Shown here: piece by piece, positions 47,252 to 55,509 of the stretch | How positions within the stretch are numbered: the first letter of the stretch is position 1 | Layout of the letters: each line of letters begins with the position of its first letter | Notes under the pieces: generated by a model | Databases searched by the model: none | The model's input: the letters and a program-made list of their open reading frames with translations, nothing else | What the model was told of the DNA's origin: nothing | Position numbers and translations under genes: made by a program | Assembly: GCA_039816825.1 (NCBI GenBank) | Contig: JBCBXA010000005.1 | Location: 1-64,000, forward strand | DNA from: JBCBXA01 sp039816825 | Lineage (GTDB): Bacteria; Pseudomonadota; Alphaproteobacteria; Rhizobiales; Rhizobiaceae | DNA length: 64,000 nucleotides | Reading direction: 5' to 3'

Positions 47252-49477
47252 ATGACGACGTACAACAATTTCACCATCGACACAGACTCCGACGGCATCA
47301 CCCTCATCACTTGGGACATGCCTGAAAAGAACATGAACGTCTTCACCATGGAGGTGATGGACGAATTGGACGCAATCGTCGATCAGGTGGCCAGTGACGA
47401 GGCTATCAAAGGCGCTGTCATCACCTCCGGCAAAAGCGCTTTCTCTGGCGGCGCGGATATCACCATGCTCAACGGCATGTATGACCGGTTCGAGGCTGCC
47501 CGCGCCCAGGACGAAAAAGCCGCTGTCAGAGAGCTGTTCGACAATGCAGGCAAGCTCAGCTGGATTTTCCGCAAACTAGAGACCTGCGGCAAGCCGTTCG
47601 TCTCAGCGATCAACGGCACCTGCATGGGCGGCGCGACCGAATTGTCACTGGCCTGCCACGCCCGCCTGGGCACCGATGCCGAAGGCTGGAAGATGGCTCT
47701 GCCTGAAGTGAAGATCGGCATCTTCCCTGGTGCCGGCGGTACGGTGCGCGTGCCACGCATGGTGCCAGACATGCAGTCGGCGCTTTTGATGCTCATGCAG
47801 GGCTCTAACCTCAAGGCGCAGAAGGCCAAGGCGATGAAGCTGATCGATGAGATCGTTCCCGCCAAGAAGCTGGTCGCTGAAGCCAAGAAGCTGCTGACCT
47901 CCGGTTCCGTTGATCCGGTGAAGGAGTGGGACAAGAAGGGCTATAAAGGTCCGCGCGTTTACTCCGCAGCTGGCAGCCAGCTCTGGCCAGCCGTGGGTGC
48001 GAACTACCGCAAAAACACCCACGACAATTACCCCGGCGCCAAGGCCATCGTGAAGGTCGCATATGAAAGCCTGCTGCTGCCGTTCGACACGGCTCTGACG
48101 GTCGAACAGCGCTACTTCACCGAAGTGCTGCAAACCAACGAAGCCAAGCACATGGTCCGTTCGCTCTTCGTATCGATGCAGGAGCTGAACAAGGGCGCCC
48201 GTCGCCCGGCTGACGTGCCGCAGAAGAAGCTCAAGAAAGTGGGCATTCTCGGCGCCGGCTTCATGGGCGCTGGCATTGCCTATGTCACGGCGAAGGCCGG
48301 CATGCAGGTGGTCCTGATCGACCGCGATCAGGAAGCTGCCGACAAGGGCAAGGCGCACTGCGAAGACCTGGAGAAAAAGGCCATTCAGAAGGGTCGCTCG
48401 ACCCCTGAAAAGGCCGAAAAGGTGCTTTCGCTGATCACCGCCACGCCGGATTATGACGAGTTGAAAGATGTCGATCTGGTCATTGAAGCCGTCTTCGAAG
48501 ACCGCGACGTGAAGGCTGAAGTGACGGCCAAAGCCGAAGCTGTGATGAAGCCGTCGGCCATCTACGCCTCCAACACCTCCACTCTGCCCATCACGGGTCT
48601 CGCGAAGGCCTCCAAGCGGCCGAAGAACTTCATCGGCATCCACTTCTTCTCGCCCGTGGACCGCATGATGCTCACCGAAATCATCATGGGCAAACGCACC
48701 GGCGACAAAGCTCTGGCCGTAGCCATGGACTTCGTGATGGCGATCAAGAAGACGCCCATCGTTGTCAACGACACGCGCGGTTTTTATGTGAACCGTTGCG
48801 TGCTTCAGTACATCTCCGAAGCATACAACATGCTCATTGAAGGTGTGCCGGCTGCGATGGTCGAAAACGCGGCAACTATGGGCGGTATGCCTGTTGGCCC
48901 GCTGGCGCTCAACGACGAGATTGCCCTCGACCTCAGCCTGAAGATCTTCAATGCCACTGTTGCTGATCTTGGTGAAAGCGCCCTCGATCCGGACCAGTTT
49001 GCGCTGGTGAAGAAACTGGTCGAGCAGGAAGGCCGTCACGGCCGCAAGAACGGCAAGGGCTTCTACGAATACCCGGCCAAACCGGCCAAGAAACACCTGT
49101 GGCCGGAGCTCAAGAGCCTCTACCCGCAGCAGAATGCCGACAGCATCGACTTTGCCGAGTTGCAGCAGCGCTTCTGGGTTCTGCAAGCCCTCGAAGCGGC
49201 CAAGACCATCGAAGAGGGCGTGGTCACCGATGTGCGCGAAGCGGATGTCGGCTCCATCCTCGGCTACGGTTTTGCCCCCTTCACCGGCGGCACCATCAGC
49301 TACATTGACGGCATGGGCACGACGGCGTTCGTGGCGCTGTGCAACAAACTCGCCAAGAAGCACGGCAAGCGCTTCCGCCCGACCAAACTGCTCAAACAGA
49401 TGGCGGCGTCGGATGAGAAGTTCTACCAGCGCTTCAACCCCTACGCTGATCCTGAGGGTGAGGCGAAGGCTGCTTAG
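47252..49477 (+). CDS. fadB: 3-hydroxyacyl-CoA dehydrogenase/enoyl-CoA hydratase (FadB/FadJ type)
   Basis: Multifunctional beta-oxidation protein, about 741 aa. The N-terminal crotonase domain (about 5-190) has SGKSAFSGGADI and the oxyanion-hole INGTCMGGATEL. The NAD-binding Rossmann loop GILGAGFMGAGIAYVT starts near residue 330, followed by ASNTSTLPIT and HFFSPVDRM of the 3-hydroxyacyl-CoA dehydrogenase and its C-terminal domains. GGAGGA precedes the ATG at 47252. The partner thiolase is two genes upstream. Confidence 0.93.
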   Translation: MTTYNNFTIDTDSDGITLITWDMPEKNMNVFTMEVMDELDAIVDQVASDEAIKGAVITSGKSAFSGGADITMLNGMYDRFEAARAQDEKAAVRELFDNAGKLSWIFRKLETCGKPFVSAINGTCMGGATELSLACHARLGTDAEGWKMALPEVKIGIFPGAGGTVRVPRMVPDMQSALLMLMQGSNLKAQKAKAMKLIDEIVPAKKLVAEAKKLLTSGSVDPVKEWDKKGYKGPRVYSAAGSQLWPAVGANYRKNTHDNYPGAKAIVKVAYESLLLPFDTALTVEQRYFTEVLQTNEAKHMVRSLFVSMQELNKGARRPADVPQKKLKKVGILGAGFMGAGIAYVTAKAGMQVVLIDRDQEAADKGKAHCEDLEKKAIQKGRSTPEKAEKVLSLITATPDYDELKDVDLVIEAVFEDRDVKAEVTAKAEAVMKPSAIYASNTSTLPITGLAKASKRPKNFIGIHFFSPVDRMMLTEIIMGKRTGDKALAVAMDFVMAIKKTPIVVNDTRGFYVNRCVLQYISEAYNMLIEGVPAAMVENAATMGGMPVGPLALNDEIALDLSLKIFNATVADLGESALDPDQFALVKKLVEQEGRHGRKNGKGFYEYPAKPAKKHLWPELKSLYPQQNADSIDFAELQQRFWVLQALEAAKTIEEGVVTDVREADVGSILGYGFAPFTGGTISYIDGMGTTAFVALCNKLAKKHGKRFRPTKLLKQMAASDEKFYQRFNPYADPEGEAKAA

Positions 49478-49510
49478 GTTACCGTCGAAGGCACCTAACT
49501 TAAACACGTC

Positions 49511-49656
49511 ATCCCGGCACTCGTTGCCGGGATCCAACCCTCGGGCATGTCGGCGGCGAGGTGAATAGCGGCCTTGGGGCGATTATTCCCGAAGCCGCCG
49601 TATTTCGATTTGCGATAGAGTGCAGAGGCACGGATCCCGGTGACAAGCACCGGGAT
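49511..49656. repeat. Inverted pair of 23-nt palindromic repeats (REP-like), pair 2
   Basis: Copy one (49511-49533) is ATCCCGGCA-CTCGT-TGCCGGGAT and copy two (49634-49656) is ATCCCGGTG-ACAAG-CACCGGGAT in inverted orientation. Both are perfect 9-5-9 stem-loops like pair 1, with a related stem and a loop matching CTYGT when read in one direction. They lie 100 nt apart after fadB, where nothing else was recognised in 49478-49750. Confidence 0.75.
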
Positions 49657-49750
49657 GACGGATTGGGATCGCGAACAATATCGTGACCACCTTCAACTTG
49701 CGCGGGGTTCTCTATCGGATATGGCATCCTTCAGCTAACTTGGAGCCACC

Positions 49751-50371
49751 ATGTCCGACACCATCGACTACTATTCCTTCTGCCTTTCGCCCTTCACGCT
49801 TTTTGGCCATGACGCGCTGAAAGAAGTGGCTGACAAGCACGGCAAGACGATCAACTACAAGCCGATGAAACTGTTCTCGGTGTGGGAGAATTCCGAGGCG
49901 GTGCCGCCAGCGAAACGCCCGCCCGTCCGCCAGCGCTACCGCTTTCTGGAACTGCAGCGGATTGCCCTGCAGCGTGGTCTGGAAATCAATCTCAAGCCTG
50001 CGTTTTTCCCAACCGATCCAACTTTGGCGGACAATGCCGCCATTGCCATCGTCGCTGCCGGGCAGGATCCTCACGTTTTCATGGGAGCCGTCGGCCGCGC
50101 CGTCTGGTGCGAGGAAAAGAACGTGGCTGAGGAAGCTGTGGTTCGCGAATGTCTCGAGGCAAACGGATATGACGCGGACGCCATCATCGCCGCCGCCAAG
50201 GATCCGGCCTCGGAAGCTAGGCGCGATCAGAACACGCAGGACTGCGTCGACGCGGATGCCATCGGTGCGCCGGCCTATGTCTATCGGGGTGAAGTGTTCT
50301 GGGGTCAGGACCGTGTCGAGATGCTGGACGACATGATTGCGTCGGGGCGTGAACCGTTCGGCCAACCTTAG
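49751..50371 (+). CDS. 2-hydroxychromene-2-carboxylate isomerase / DsbA-family oxidoreductase-like protein
   Basis: 206-aa thioredoxin-like fold protein of the HCCA isomerase/kappa-GST type. It opens with IDYYSFCLSPFTLFGHDAL, the strand and loop that bind glutathione in HCCA isomerase, and ends with GAPAYVYRGEVFWGQDRVEML. There is no CxxC disulfide motif. The aromatic-degradation role of characterised members may not apply here, as no such pathway is nearby. Confidence 0.8.
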   Translation: MSDTIDYYSFCLSPFTLFGHDALKEVADKHGKTINYKPMKLFSVWENSEAVPPAKRPPVRQRYRFLELQRIALQRGLEINLKPAFFPTDPTLADNAAIAIVAAGQDPHVFMGAVGRAVWCEEKNVAEEAVVRECLEANGYDADAIIAAAKDPASEARRDQNTQDCVDADAIGAPAYVYRGEVFWGQDRVEMLDDMIASGREPFGQP

Positions 50372-50454
50372 GCCGGTTCCTCGCAATGCCGCCGTTTGAT
50401 GCTTAGGCGGTGGTTTTGGGTGTCTGGGGCGATCTAGCGCCTATATGCACCTTC

Positions 50455-51471
50455 ATGCCCATCGCGCCTGAACACTTGCTGCGCCCGGAGCCTGCGGGTC
50501 TCTACTGCCCGCCGGGTGATTTTTACATCGACCCTGTGCGGCCGGTGGAGCGGGCTTTGGTGACTCACGGTCACGCCGACCATGCCCGCCCCGGCCATCA
50601 TTCTGTTATGGCCACCGACCAGACCCTCAAGATCATGGGTATTCGCTACGGCGAGGGTCATGCAGCCAATACCCAGCCGATGGAATGGGGCGAAGTGCAG
50701 CGAATAGGGGATGTGGACGTCACGTTCCATCCGGCGGGTCACGTGCTCGGTTCGGCTCAGATCTGTGTGGAGTGGAAAGGCCTGCGCATTGTCGCCTCGG
50801 GTGACTACAAGGTTCGCCCCGACCCGACCTGTCAGCCCTACGAACCCGTGCTGTGCCATGTGTTCATCACGGAGGCCACCTTTGGATTGCCCGTGTTCAA
50901 CCACCCTCCTGCAGCAGATGAGGTGGCGAAGCTTCTCGTTTCACTCAAGCAGTTTCCGGAGCGGGCGCACCTGGTTGGTGCGTATGCGCTGGGCAAAGCC
51001 CAACGCATCATTCGCCTGCTGCGGGACGCTGGTTATCACGAGCCGATCTACATTCACGGTGCGATGAAGAAGCTTTGCGATTTCTATGCCGCTGAAGGTA
51101 TTGAACTTGGCGAATTGCGGTCAGCCACCATTGAACGTGGCAAGAAGGATGAGTTTGCCGGAGAAGTGATCGTCGCGCCGCCGTCCGCCTTTGCCGACAA
51201 ATGGGGTCGCCGTTTCCCCGATCCTCTGGCGGTTTTCTGCTCAGGCTGGATGATGGTTCGCCAGCGCGCCAAGCAGCGTGGCGTCGAACTTCCGCTTGTC
51301 ATTTCAGACCACTGCGACTGGACGGAGCTGACAGAGACCATTGCGCATCTGCAACCCGAGCAGGTTTGGGTCACCCACGGGCGGGAAGAGGCCCTCGTGC
51401 GTTGGTGTGAGCTCGAAGGCATCGCCGCAAAACCGCTCAATCTAGTTGGCTATGATGATGAGAGCGAATAG
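50455..51471 (+). CDS. Ligase-associated DNA exonuclease (metallo-beta-lactamase fold)
   Basis: About 338 aa. It has the MBL-fold motif THGHADHARPGH near the N-terminus and HPAGHVLGSAQI and ASGDYKV further on. The C-terminal beta-CASP-like part contains HGAMKK and the ISDHCDWTEL plus VWVTHGREEAL metal ligands. This matches the ligase-associated exonuclease of the four-gene DNA processing set. The ATG at 50455 fits the family start (PEHLLRPEPAGLYC). The matching ligase lies 1.35 kb downstream with two unrelated genes between. Confidence 0.9.
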   Translation: MPIAPEHLLRPEPAGLYCPPGDFYIDPVRPVERALVTHGHADHARPGHHSVMATDQTLKIMGIRYGEGHAANTQPMEWGEVQRIGDVDVTFHPAGHVLGSAQICVEWKGLRIVASGDYKVRPDPTCQPYEPVLCHVFITEATFGLPVFNHPPAADEVAKLLVSLKQFPERAHLVGAYALGKAQRIIRLLRDAGYHEPIYIHGAMKKLCDFYAAEGIELGELRSATIERGKKDEFAGEVIVAPPSAFADKWGRRFPDPLAVFCSGWMMVRQRAKQRGVELPLVISDHCDWTELTETIAHLQPEQVWVTHGREEALVRWCELEGIAAKPLNLVGYDDESE

Positions 51472-51521
51472 ACCCCGCTCACATCGTTTCGACACATCCC
51501 GACTCTCTTGGATGGCCCTCC

Positions 51522-52379
51522 ATGTTTCCCAACTCCTCATCCGATAACTCACAGCCCCGCCCCGAAGAATTTGAGGGCAGTGGCTTGAGAGCTCGCCTCC
51601 GCCGGTTCCTGACCAGCCGCCGATTCGAGGTGTTCATCACCGCCGTCATCGCCATCAACGCCATCACTTTGGGCATGGAGACGTCCGCCACCATTATGGG
51701 CGCTATTGGCCCGGCTCTCATGGCGTTCGACAAGTTCGTCCTCGGCATCTTTGTCGTCGAGATCCTGCTCAAACTTTACGCCTTCGGCTGGCGCTTCTTC
51801 CGCTCAGGATGGAACTGGTTCGATCTGGTGATTGTCACCATCTCGCTCATGCCAGCGTCGGGCGCACTGTCCGTCCTCCGCGCGCTGCGCATTCTGCGTG
51901 TTCTGCGGCTTATCTCGGTGGTGCCTGCTCTGCGGCGGGTTGTGGGCGCATTGGTGGAAGCGCTGCCGGGCATGGGCTCGATCATCGTCCTGATGGGTTT
52001 GGTTTTCTACGTCTTCGCCGTCATGAGCACCAAGCTTTTCGGCCCGACATTCCCGGAGTGGTTCGGTTCGGTGGGCGCGTCGGCCTATTCGCTCTTCCAG
52101 ATCATGACGCTCGAAAGCTGGTCCATGGGCATCGTGCGTCCGGTGATGGAGGCCTTCCCGTGGGCTTGGGCATTTTTCGTGCCCTTCATTCTTTCGACTT
52201 CCTTTGTGGTGCTGAACCTGTTCATCGGTATCATTGTCTCTGCCATGCAGGCGGAGCACGATGCCGAAGCCAACGAGGGGCGCGAAGCGTTGAAAGACCA
52301 GAACACACTAATCTTGGAGGAGATACAGTCGCTGCGCACGGAGCTCCACCAGATTAAGCAGGAACGTGGCGATGCTTGA
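51522..52379 (+). CDS. NaChBac-type voltage-gated sodium channel
   Basis: 285-aa single-domain six-helix channel. S4 has Arg every third position (LRALRILRVLRLISVVPALRR), the mark of a voltage sensor. The pore filter TLESWSM at about 196-202 is the Glu-ring selectivity motif of bacterial sodium channels. S6 is VLNLFIGIIVSAM, followed by a C-terminal coiled coil (about 245-285) as in the tetramerising bacterial channels. Sits between ligase-associated exonuclease and ligase genes; its stop overlaps the next gene. Confidence 0.92.
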   Translation: MFPNSSSDNSQPRPEEFEGSGLRARLRRFLTSRRFEVFITAVIAINAITLGMETSATIMGAIGPALMAFDKFVLGIFVVEILLKLYAFGWRFFRSGWNWFDLVIVTISLMPASGALSVLRALRILRVLRLISVVPALRRVVGALVEALPGMGSIIVLMGLVFYVFAVMSTKLFGPTFPEWFGSVGASAYSLFQIMTLESWSMGIVRPVMEAFPWAWAFFVPFILSTSFVVLNLFIGIIVSAMQAEHDAEANEGREALKDQNTLILEEIQSLRTELHQIKQERGDA

Positions 52380-52776
52380 AGGTGGGTGCCGCTGCGGCGC
52401 TGTTCGCTTCTCGGTACCCGGCCGGGTGATGTTCCAGCTGCTCTGCCAGTGCACGCGCTGTCAGGACATGACCGGCGCCGGGCACGCGCCCATCATGGTC
52501 TGCAAGAATGATGGCTTTGCCGTCGAAGGCGAGCTGGAAACTTATGCCTATACGGCGGCATCCGGAAACACTGTCACGCATCACTTTTGCAGGCAGTGCG
52601 GTTCGCCACTGTTCAACCGAAACAGCCAGTTTGTGAACGCGGTCTACGTGATTGCTGGCGCACTGGATGATCCAGGTGTCTTTCAGCCTCAGCGCGTTAT
52701 TTTTACCGCTGATGCTCAGCCATGGGACGCGGTGCCGGATCATTTGCCAAGCTTCCAAGGCATGCCAACTCGCTAG
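52372..52776 (+). CDS. GFA family zinc-binding protein
   Basis: About 134 aa. It belongs to the glutathione-dependent formaldehyde-activating (GFA/CENP-V) family. All zinc-ligand cysteines are present: GGCRCG, CQCTRC and FCRQCGSPLF. The catalytic role of most members is unknown. The ATG at 52372 overlaps the sodium channel stop by 8 nt, so the two are likely cotranslated. Confidence 0.87.
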   Translation: MLEGGCRCGAVRFSVPGRVMFQLLCQCTRCQDMTGAGHAPIMVCKNDGFAVEGELETYAYTAASGNTVTHHFCRQCGSPLFNRNSQFVNAVYVIAGALDDPGVFQPQRVIFTADAQPWDAVPDHLPSFQGMPTR

Positions 52777-52824
52777 GCCAAAACGCTGGGCCACAATCGG
52801 TTTTGCACTATATCGGCAGCCATT

Positions 52825-54435
52825 ATGCAGGCCTTTGCCAACCTTCTTGATCGCCTTTTGCTGACGCCGTCGCGTAACGGCAAACTGCGCTTGCTGGAGG
52901 ACTATTTTCGCGATCAGCCCGACCCGATCCGCGGCTATGGGTTGGCTGCCATCACGCGCGATCTCGACATTCGATCCGTCAAGCCAGCCATGCTTCGGGC
53001 GCTTGTGGAGGAACGTATGGACCCGATCCTGTTCGGCTACAGCTATGATTATGTGGGTGACATGGCGGAGACGATTGCGCTGACGTGGCCAGCTGAATTC
53101 ACCGGCATCAACGAGCTCCTGCGACTGGATGATGTGGTGCATCAGCTGAACGAAGCGTCCCGCGCGACCGGGCCCAAGCTGTTGGAAGGGTGGCTGCACC
53201 GGCTCGATGCATCGGGCCGGTATGCACTGATCAAGCTGGTGACAGGCGGCCTGCGCATCGGAGTGTCGAGCCGACTGGCGAAGCAGGCATTGGCCAATTT
53301 TGGCGGTGTAGACGTCAACGAGATCGAGGAACTCTGGCACGGGCTGGAGCCGCCTTATCTTCCGCTTTTCGACTGGTTGGAGGGGCGGACGGACAAACCC
53401 CAGAACCTGGCTGCGGCTCCCTTCAGGCCTGTCATGCTGGCGACCAGCTTCGAGGAGCCCGACCACGCCCGCTACGAACCCGCTGATTATATGGCGGAAT
53501 GGAAGTGGGACGGTATCCGTGTCCAAGTAGCGTCGGAACGCGGCGTGCGGCGGCTCTATTCGCGCACCGGCGATGACATCTCAGGCACATTCCCTGACCT
53601 TCTCGAGGCGATGGATTTCGAAGGCACTCTGGACGGTGAGTTGCTCGTGCGAAAGCCTCTCGATCTGGAGCCGGACGCAAGGATCGAAGTGGCGACCTTT
53701 TCGGACTTGCAGCAGCGGCTGAACCGCAAAACCGTTTCCAAAAAGCTTCTGGTCAGTCACCCGGCGTTCATTCGTGCCTATGACCTGTTGTTTGATGGTG
53801 CCGAGGATCTCCGAACACTTCCGTTCGAGGATCGGCAGAGGCGCCTGACTGCGTTCATGCAGGACCTCGATCCATCGCGCTTCGACCAGTCTGAGCAGTT
53901 GACCTTCGACAGTTGGGACGACCTTGCCCGGCACCGGGCCGACCCACCGTCACCTGTCATTGAGGGCGTCATGATCAAGCGGCGCGGCGCTCCCTACGTG
54001 CCCAACAGGCCCAAGGGTGAGTGGTTTAAATGGAAGCGCGATCCCATGCTCATTGATGCCGTGCTGATGTACGCGCAGCGCGGCCATGGCAAGCGGTCCA
54101 GCTTCTATTCCGACTACACGTTTGGCGTCTGGAAAGACGAAGGCCTTGTGCCCGTTGGCAAAGCCTATTTCGGCTTCACCGACGAAGAATTGAAACAGAT
54201 CGACAAATATGTGCGGGACAATACGGTCGACCGCTTCGGGCCCATGCGGGCCGTGAAAGCGACCCGTGATCAGGGTCTGGTGTTGGAGGTGGCGTTCGAA
54301 GGTTTGCAGCGATCCAAGCGCCATAAGTCCGGTGTGGCGATGCGGTTTCCGCGTATCAGCCGGTTGCGCTGGGACAAACCGGCCCATGAGGCTGACACGA
54401 TTGAAAACGTGGAAGCCTTGTTGCCGCCCGAGTGA
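52825..54435 (+). CDS. ATP-dependent DNA ligase (ligase-associated repair set)
   Basis: 536 aa. An N-terminal DNA-binding domain is followed by the adenylation domain with nucleophilic Lys 227 in EWKWDGIRVQ (motif I, KxDG form KWDG). DGELLV, VMIKRRGAPYVP and WFKWKRDP are motifs III-V, and a C-terminal OB-fold ends in FPRISRLRWDKP (motif VI). This length and its neighbouring MBL exonuclease match the ligase-associated set whose helicase and PdeM lie at 27.8-31.2 kb. ATG 52825 is 48 nt after the GFA gene. Confidence 0.92.
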   Translation: MQAFANLLDRLLLTPSRNGKLRLLEDYFRDQPDPIRGYGLAAITRDLDIRSVKPAMLRALVEERMDPILFGYSYDYVGDMAETIALTWPAEFTGINELLRLDDVVHQLNEASRATGPKLLEGWLHRLDASGRYALIKLVTGGLRIGVSSRLAKQALANFGGVDVNEIEELWHGLEPPYLPLFDWLEGRTDKPQNLAAAPFRPVMLATSFEEPDHARYEPADYMAEWKWDGIRVQVASERGVRRLYSRTGDDISGTFPDLLEAMDFEGTLDGELLVRKPLDLEPDARIEVATFSDLQQRLNRKTVSKKLLVSHPAFIRAYDLLFDGAEDLRTLPFEDRQRRLTAFMQDLDPSRFDQSEQLTFDSWDDLARHRADPPSPVIEGVMIKRRGAPYVPNRPKGEWFKWKRDPMLIDAVLMYAQRGHGKRSSFYSDYTFGVWKDEGLVPVGKAYFGFTDEELKQIDKYVRDNTVDRFGPMRAVKATRDQGLVLEVAFEGLQRSKRHKSGVAMRFPRISRLRWDKPAHEADTIENVEALLPPE

Positions 54436-54478
54436 GAGCTTACGTCTTCTGCGACGTGACCAACTGGGCTCTTGCCAA

Positions 54479-54754
54479 ATGCAACAACGATCCACCCTCA
54501 GCCGATTTCTTGGTGGCAGCCCCGTGGCTGTGGTCGTCAAGCTGGCCCTTATCTCACTGCTTGTCGGTGGTGTGATGGCGGCCATGGGTTGGCAGCCCAT
54601 CGATATCGTCTATGCGATCATCGATTTCGTTCGAGGTATTTGGAACCTTGGCTTTGGCGCCGTGCAGGCCTTTGGCGAATATCTGTTGCTGGGTGCCGTG
54701 GTCGTGGTTCCACTCTTCATATTGATGCGCCTTGTGTCCTGGCGCAGTCGCTAG
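54479..54754 (+). CDS. DUF6460 family small membrane protein
   Basis: 91 aa with two hydrophobic segments (VVVKLALISLLVGGVMAAMG and the C-terminal YLLLGAVVVVPLFILMRLV) flanking a Trp/Phe-rich turn with FVRGIWNLGFGAVQAFGEY. It resembles the DUF6460 proteins of Alphaproteobacteria, function unknown. It follows the ligase by 43 nt and converges with the next gene (stop codons 3 nt apart). Confidence 0.7.
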   Translation: MQQRSTLSRFLGGSPVAVVVKLALISLLVGGVMAAMGWQPIDIVYAIIDFVRGIWNLGFGAVQAFGEYLLLGAVVVVPLFILMRLVSWRSR

Positions 54755-54757
54755 CCT

Positions 54758-55072
54758 TTACTCTGCTTCTTGCCGCCTTTGAGCCTCTTCCTCCACGTCC
54801 TTCATGATGTCGAAGAACCGGCGTATCGCGAACTCACCCAGATCAATGGCTTCGTCCAACTCCTGCTTCTGCTCGGTGAAGGTGCGGGACAGTTGTTGAG
54901 GCGGCGACTGTTCCAGGACCCGAAGGCGGTCTTCCAGCGCTTCCACCCGTGCTTCAAGGCTGGCTATCTGCCGCTTCATCAGTGCTGTTTCGTCTGACTG
55001 GGCCAGAGCAGGATTTGCTGTCAGTGCCAGAACGGCGCCCGCAACAAGCGACTTGGTGTTGAGCAATGCCAT
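54758..55072 (-). CDS. Small exported coiled-coil protein of unknown function
   Basis: 104 aa. A Sec signal peptide (SLVAGAVLALTANPALAQ) is followed by a predicted coiled coil (MKRQIASLEARVEALEDRL, about 33-58) and an acidic C-terminal helix. I did not recognise a family. It is divergent from the DUF952-pyrD pair. Confidence 0.7.
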   Translation of the reverse strand: MALLNTKSLVAGAVLALTANPALAQSDETALMKRQIASLEARVEALEDRLRVLEQSPPQQLSRTFTEQKQELDEAIDLGEFAIRRFFDIMKDVEEEAQRRQEAE

Positions 55073-55164
55073 GATTTGCTTGGTTCTCCTTGGGTTTGCG
55101 TGACACGAACCATGTCACCGGTTTAAGGCGAGGACGTGAACATCTCCATCTTGGGAAGTCGCCA

Positions 55165-55509
55165 ATGGCCCTGATCTACAAATTGAGCCCCCGCAAAGAA
55201 TGGGAGGTCGTTGAAGCGGAAGGCGTTTTCACCGGCGCCCCGGTGGACGTGGCCGATGGCTTTATACATTTCTCGACAGCTGAGACGGTCGACGAGACAG
55301 CGAACAAATGGTTCGCGGATGTCGAGGATGTATTGCTCATTTCGGTGGAGACAGACCGGCTCGACCAAGCAAAGCTCAAGTACGAGCCATCCCGCGGTGG
55401 AGCGCTGTTCCCCCATCTGTACGCGCCCATGCCCATGGATGCCGTGGTTGGCGTCAATGATCTCCCGAAAACCACCCACGGCTTCGACTTCACGGGCTTG
55501 CTTGACTGA
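55165..55509 (+). CDS. DUF952 family protein
   Basis: About 114 aa. MALIYKLSPRKEWEV, DGFIHFSTAETVDETANKWF, and FPHLYAPMPMDAVVGV are the DUF952 motifs with conserved His residues. Function unknown, though the family is often found next to pyrD. The ATG at 55165 gives the standard family start. Its TGA overlaps the ATG of pyrD (TGATG), so the two are translationally coupled. Confidence 0.85.
   Translation: MALIYKLSPRKEWEVVEAEGVFTGAPVDVADGFIHFSTAETVDETANKWFADVEDVLLISVETDRLDQAKLKYEPSRGGALFPHLYAPMPMDAVVGVNDLPKTTHGFDFTGLLD

Noticed and set aside
47645..49537. 630-codon open frame antisense to fadB
   Set aside because: Long only because the sense gene has high GC at third positions; no domain, and sense gene is certain.
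52354..53526. 390-codon open frame antisense to the GFA and DNA ligase genes
   Set aside because: Overlaps two confidently assigned genes and shows no recognisable domain.
54758..55072. Reading the small coiled-coil protein as UbiK (BMFP family)
   Set aside because: It has a signal peptide and exported coiled coil, whereas UbiK is cytoplasmic and starts differently.
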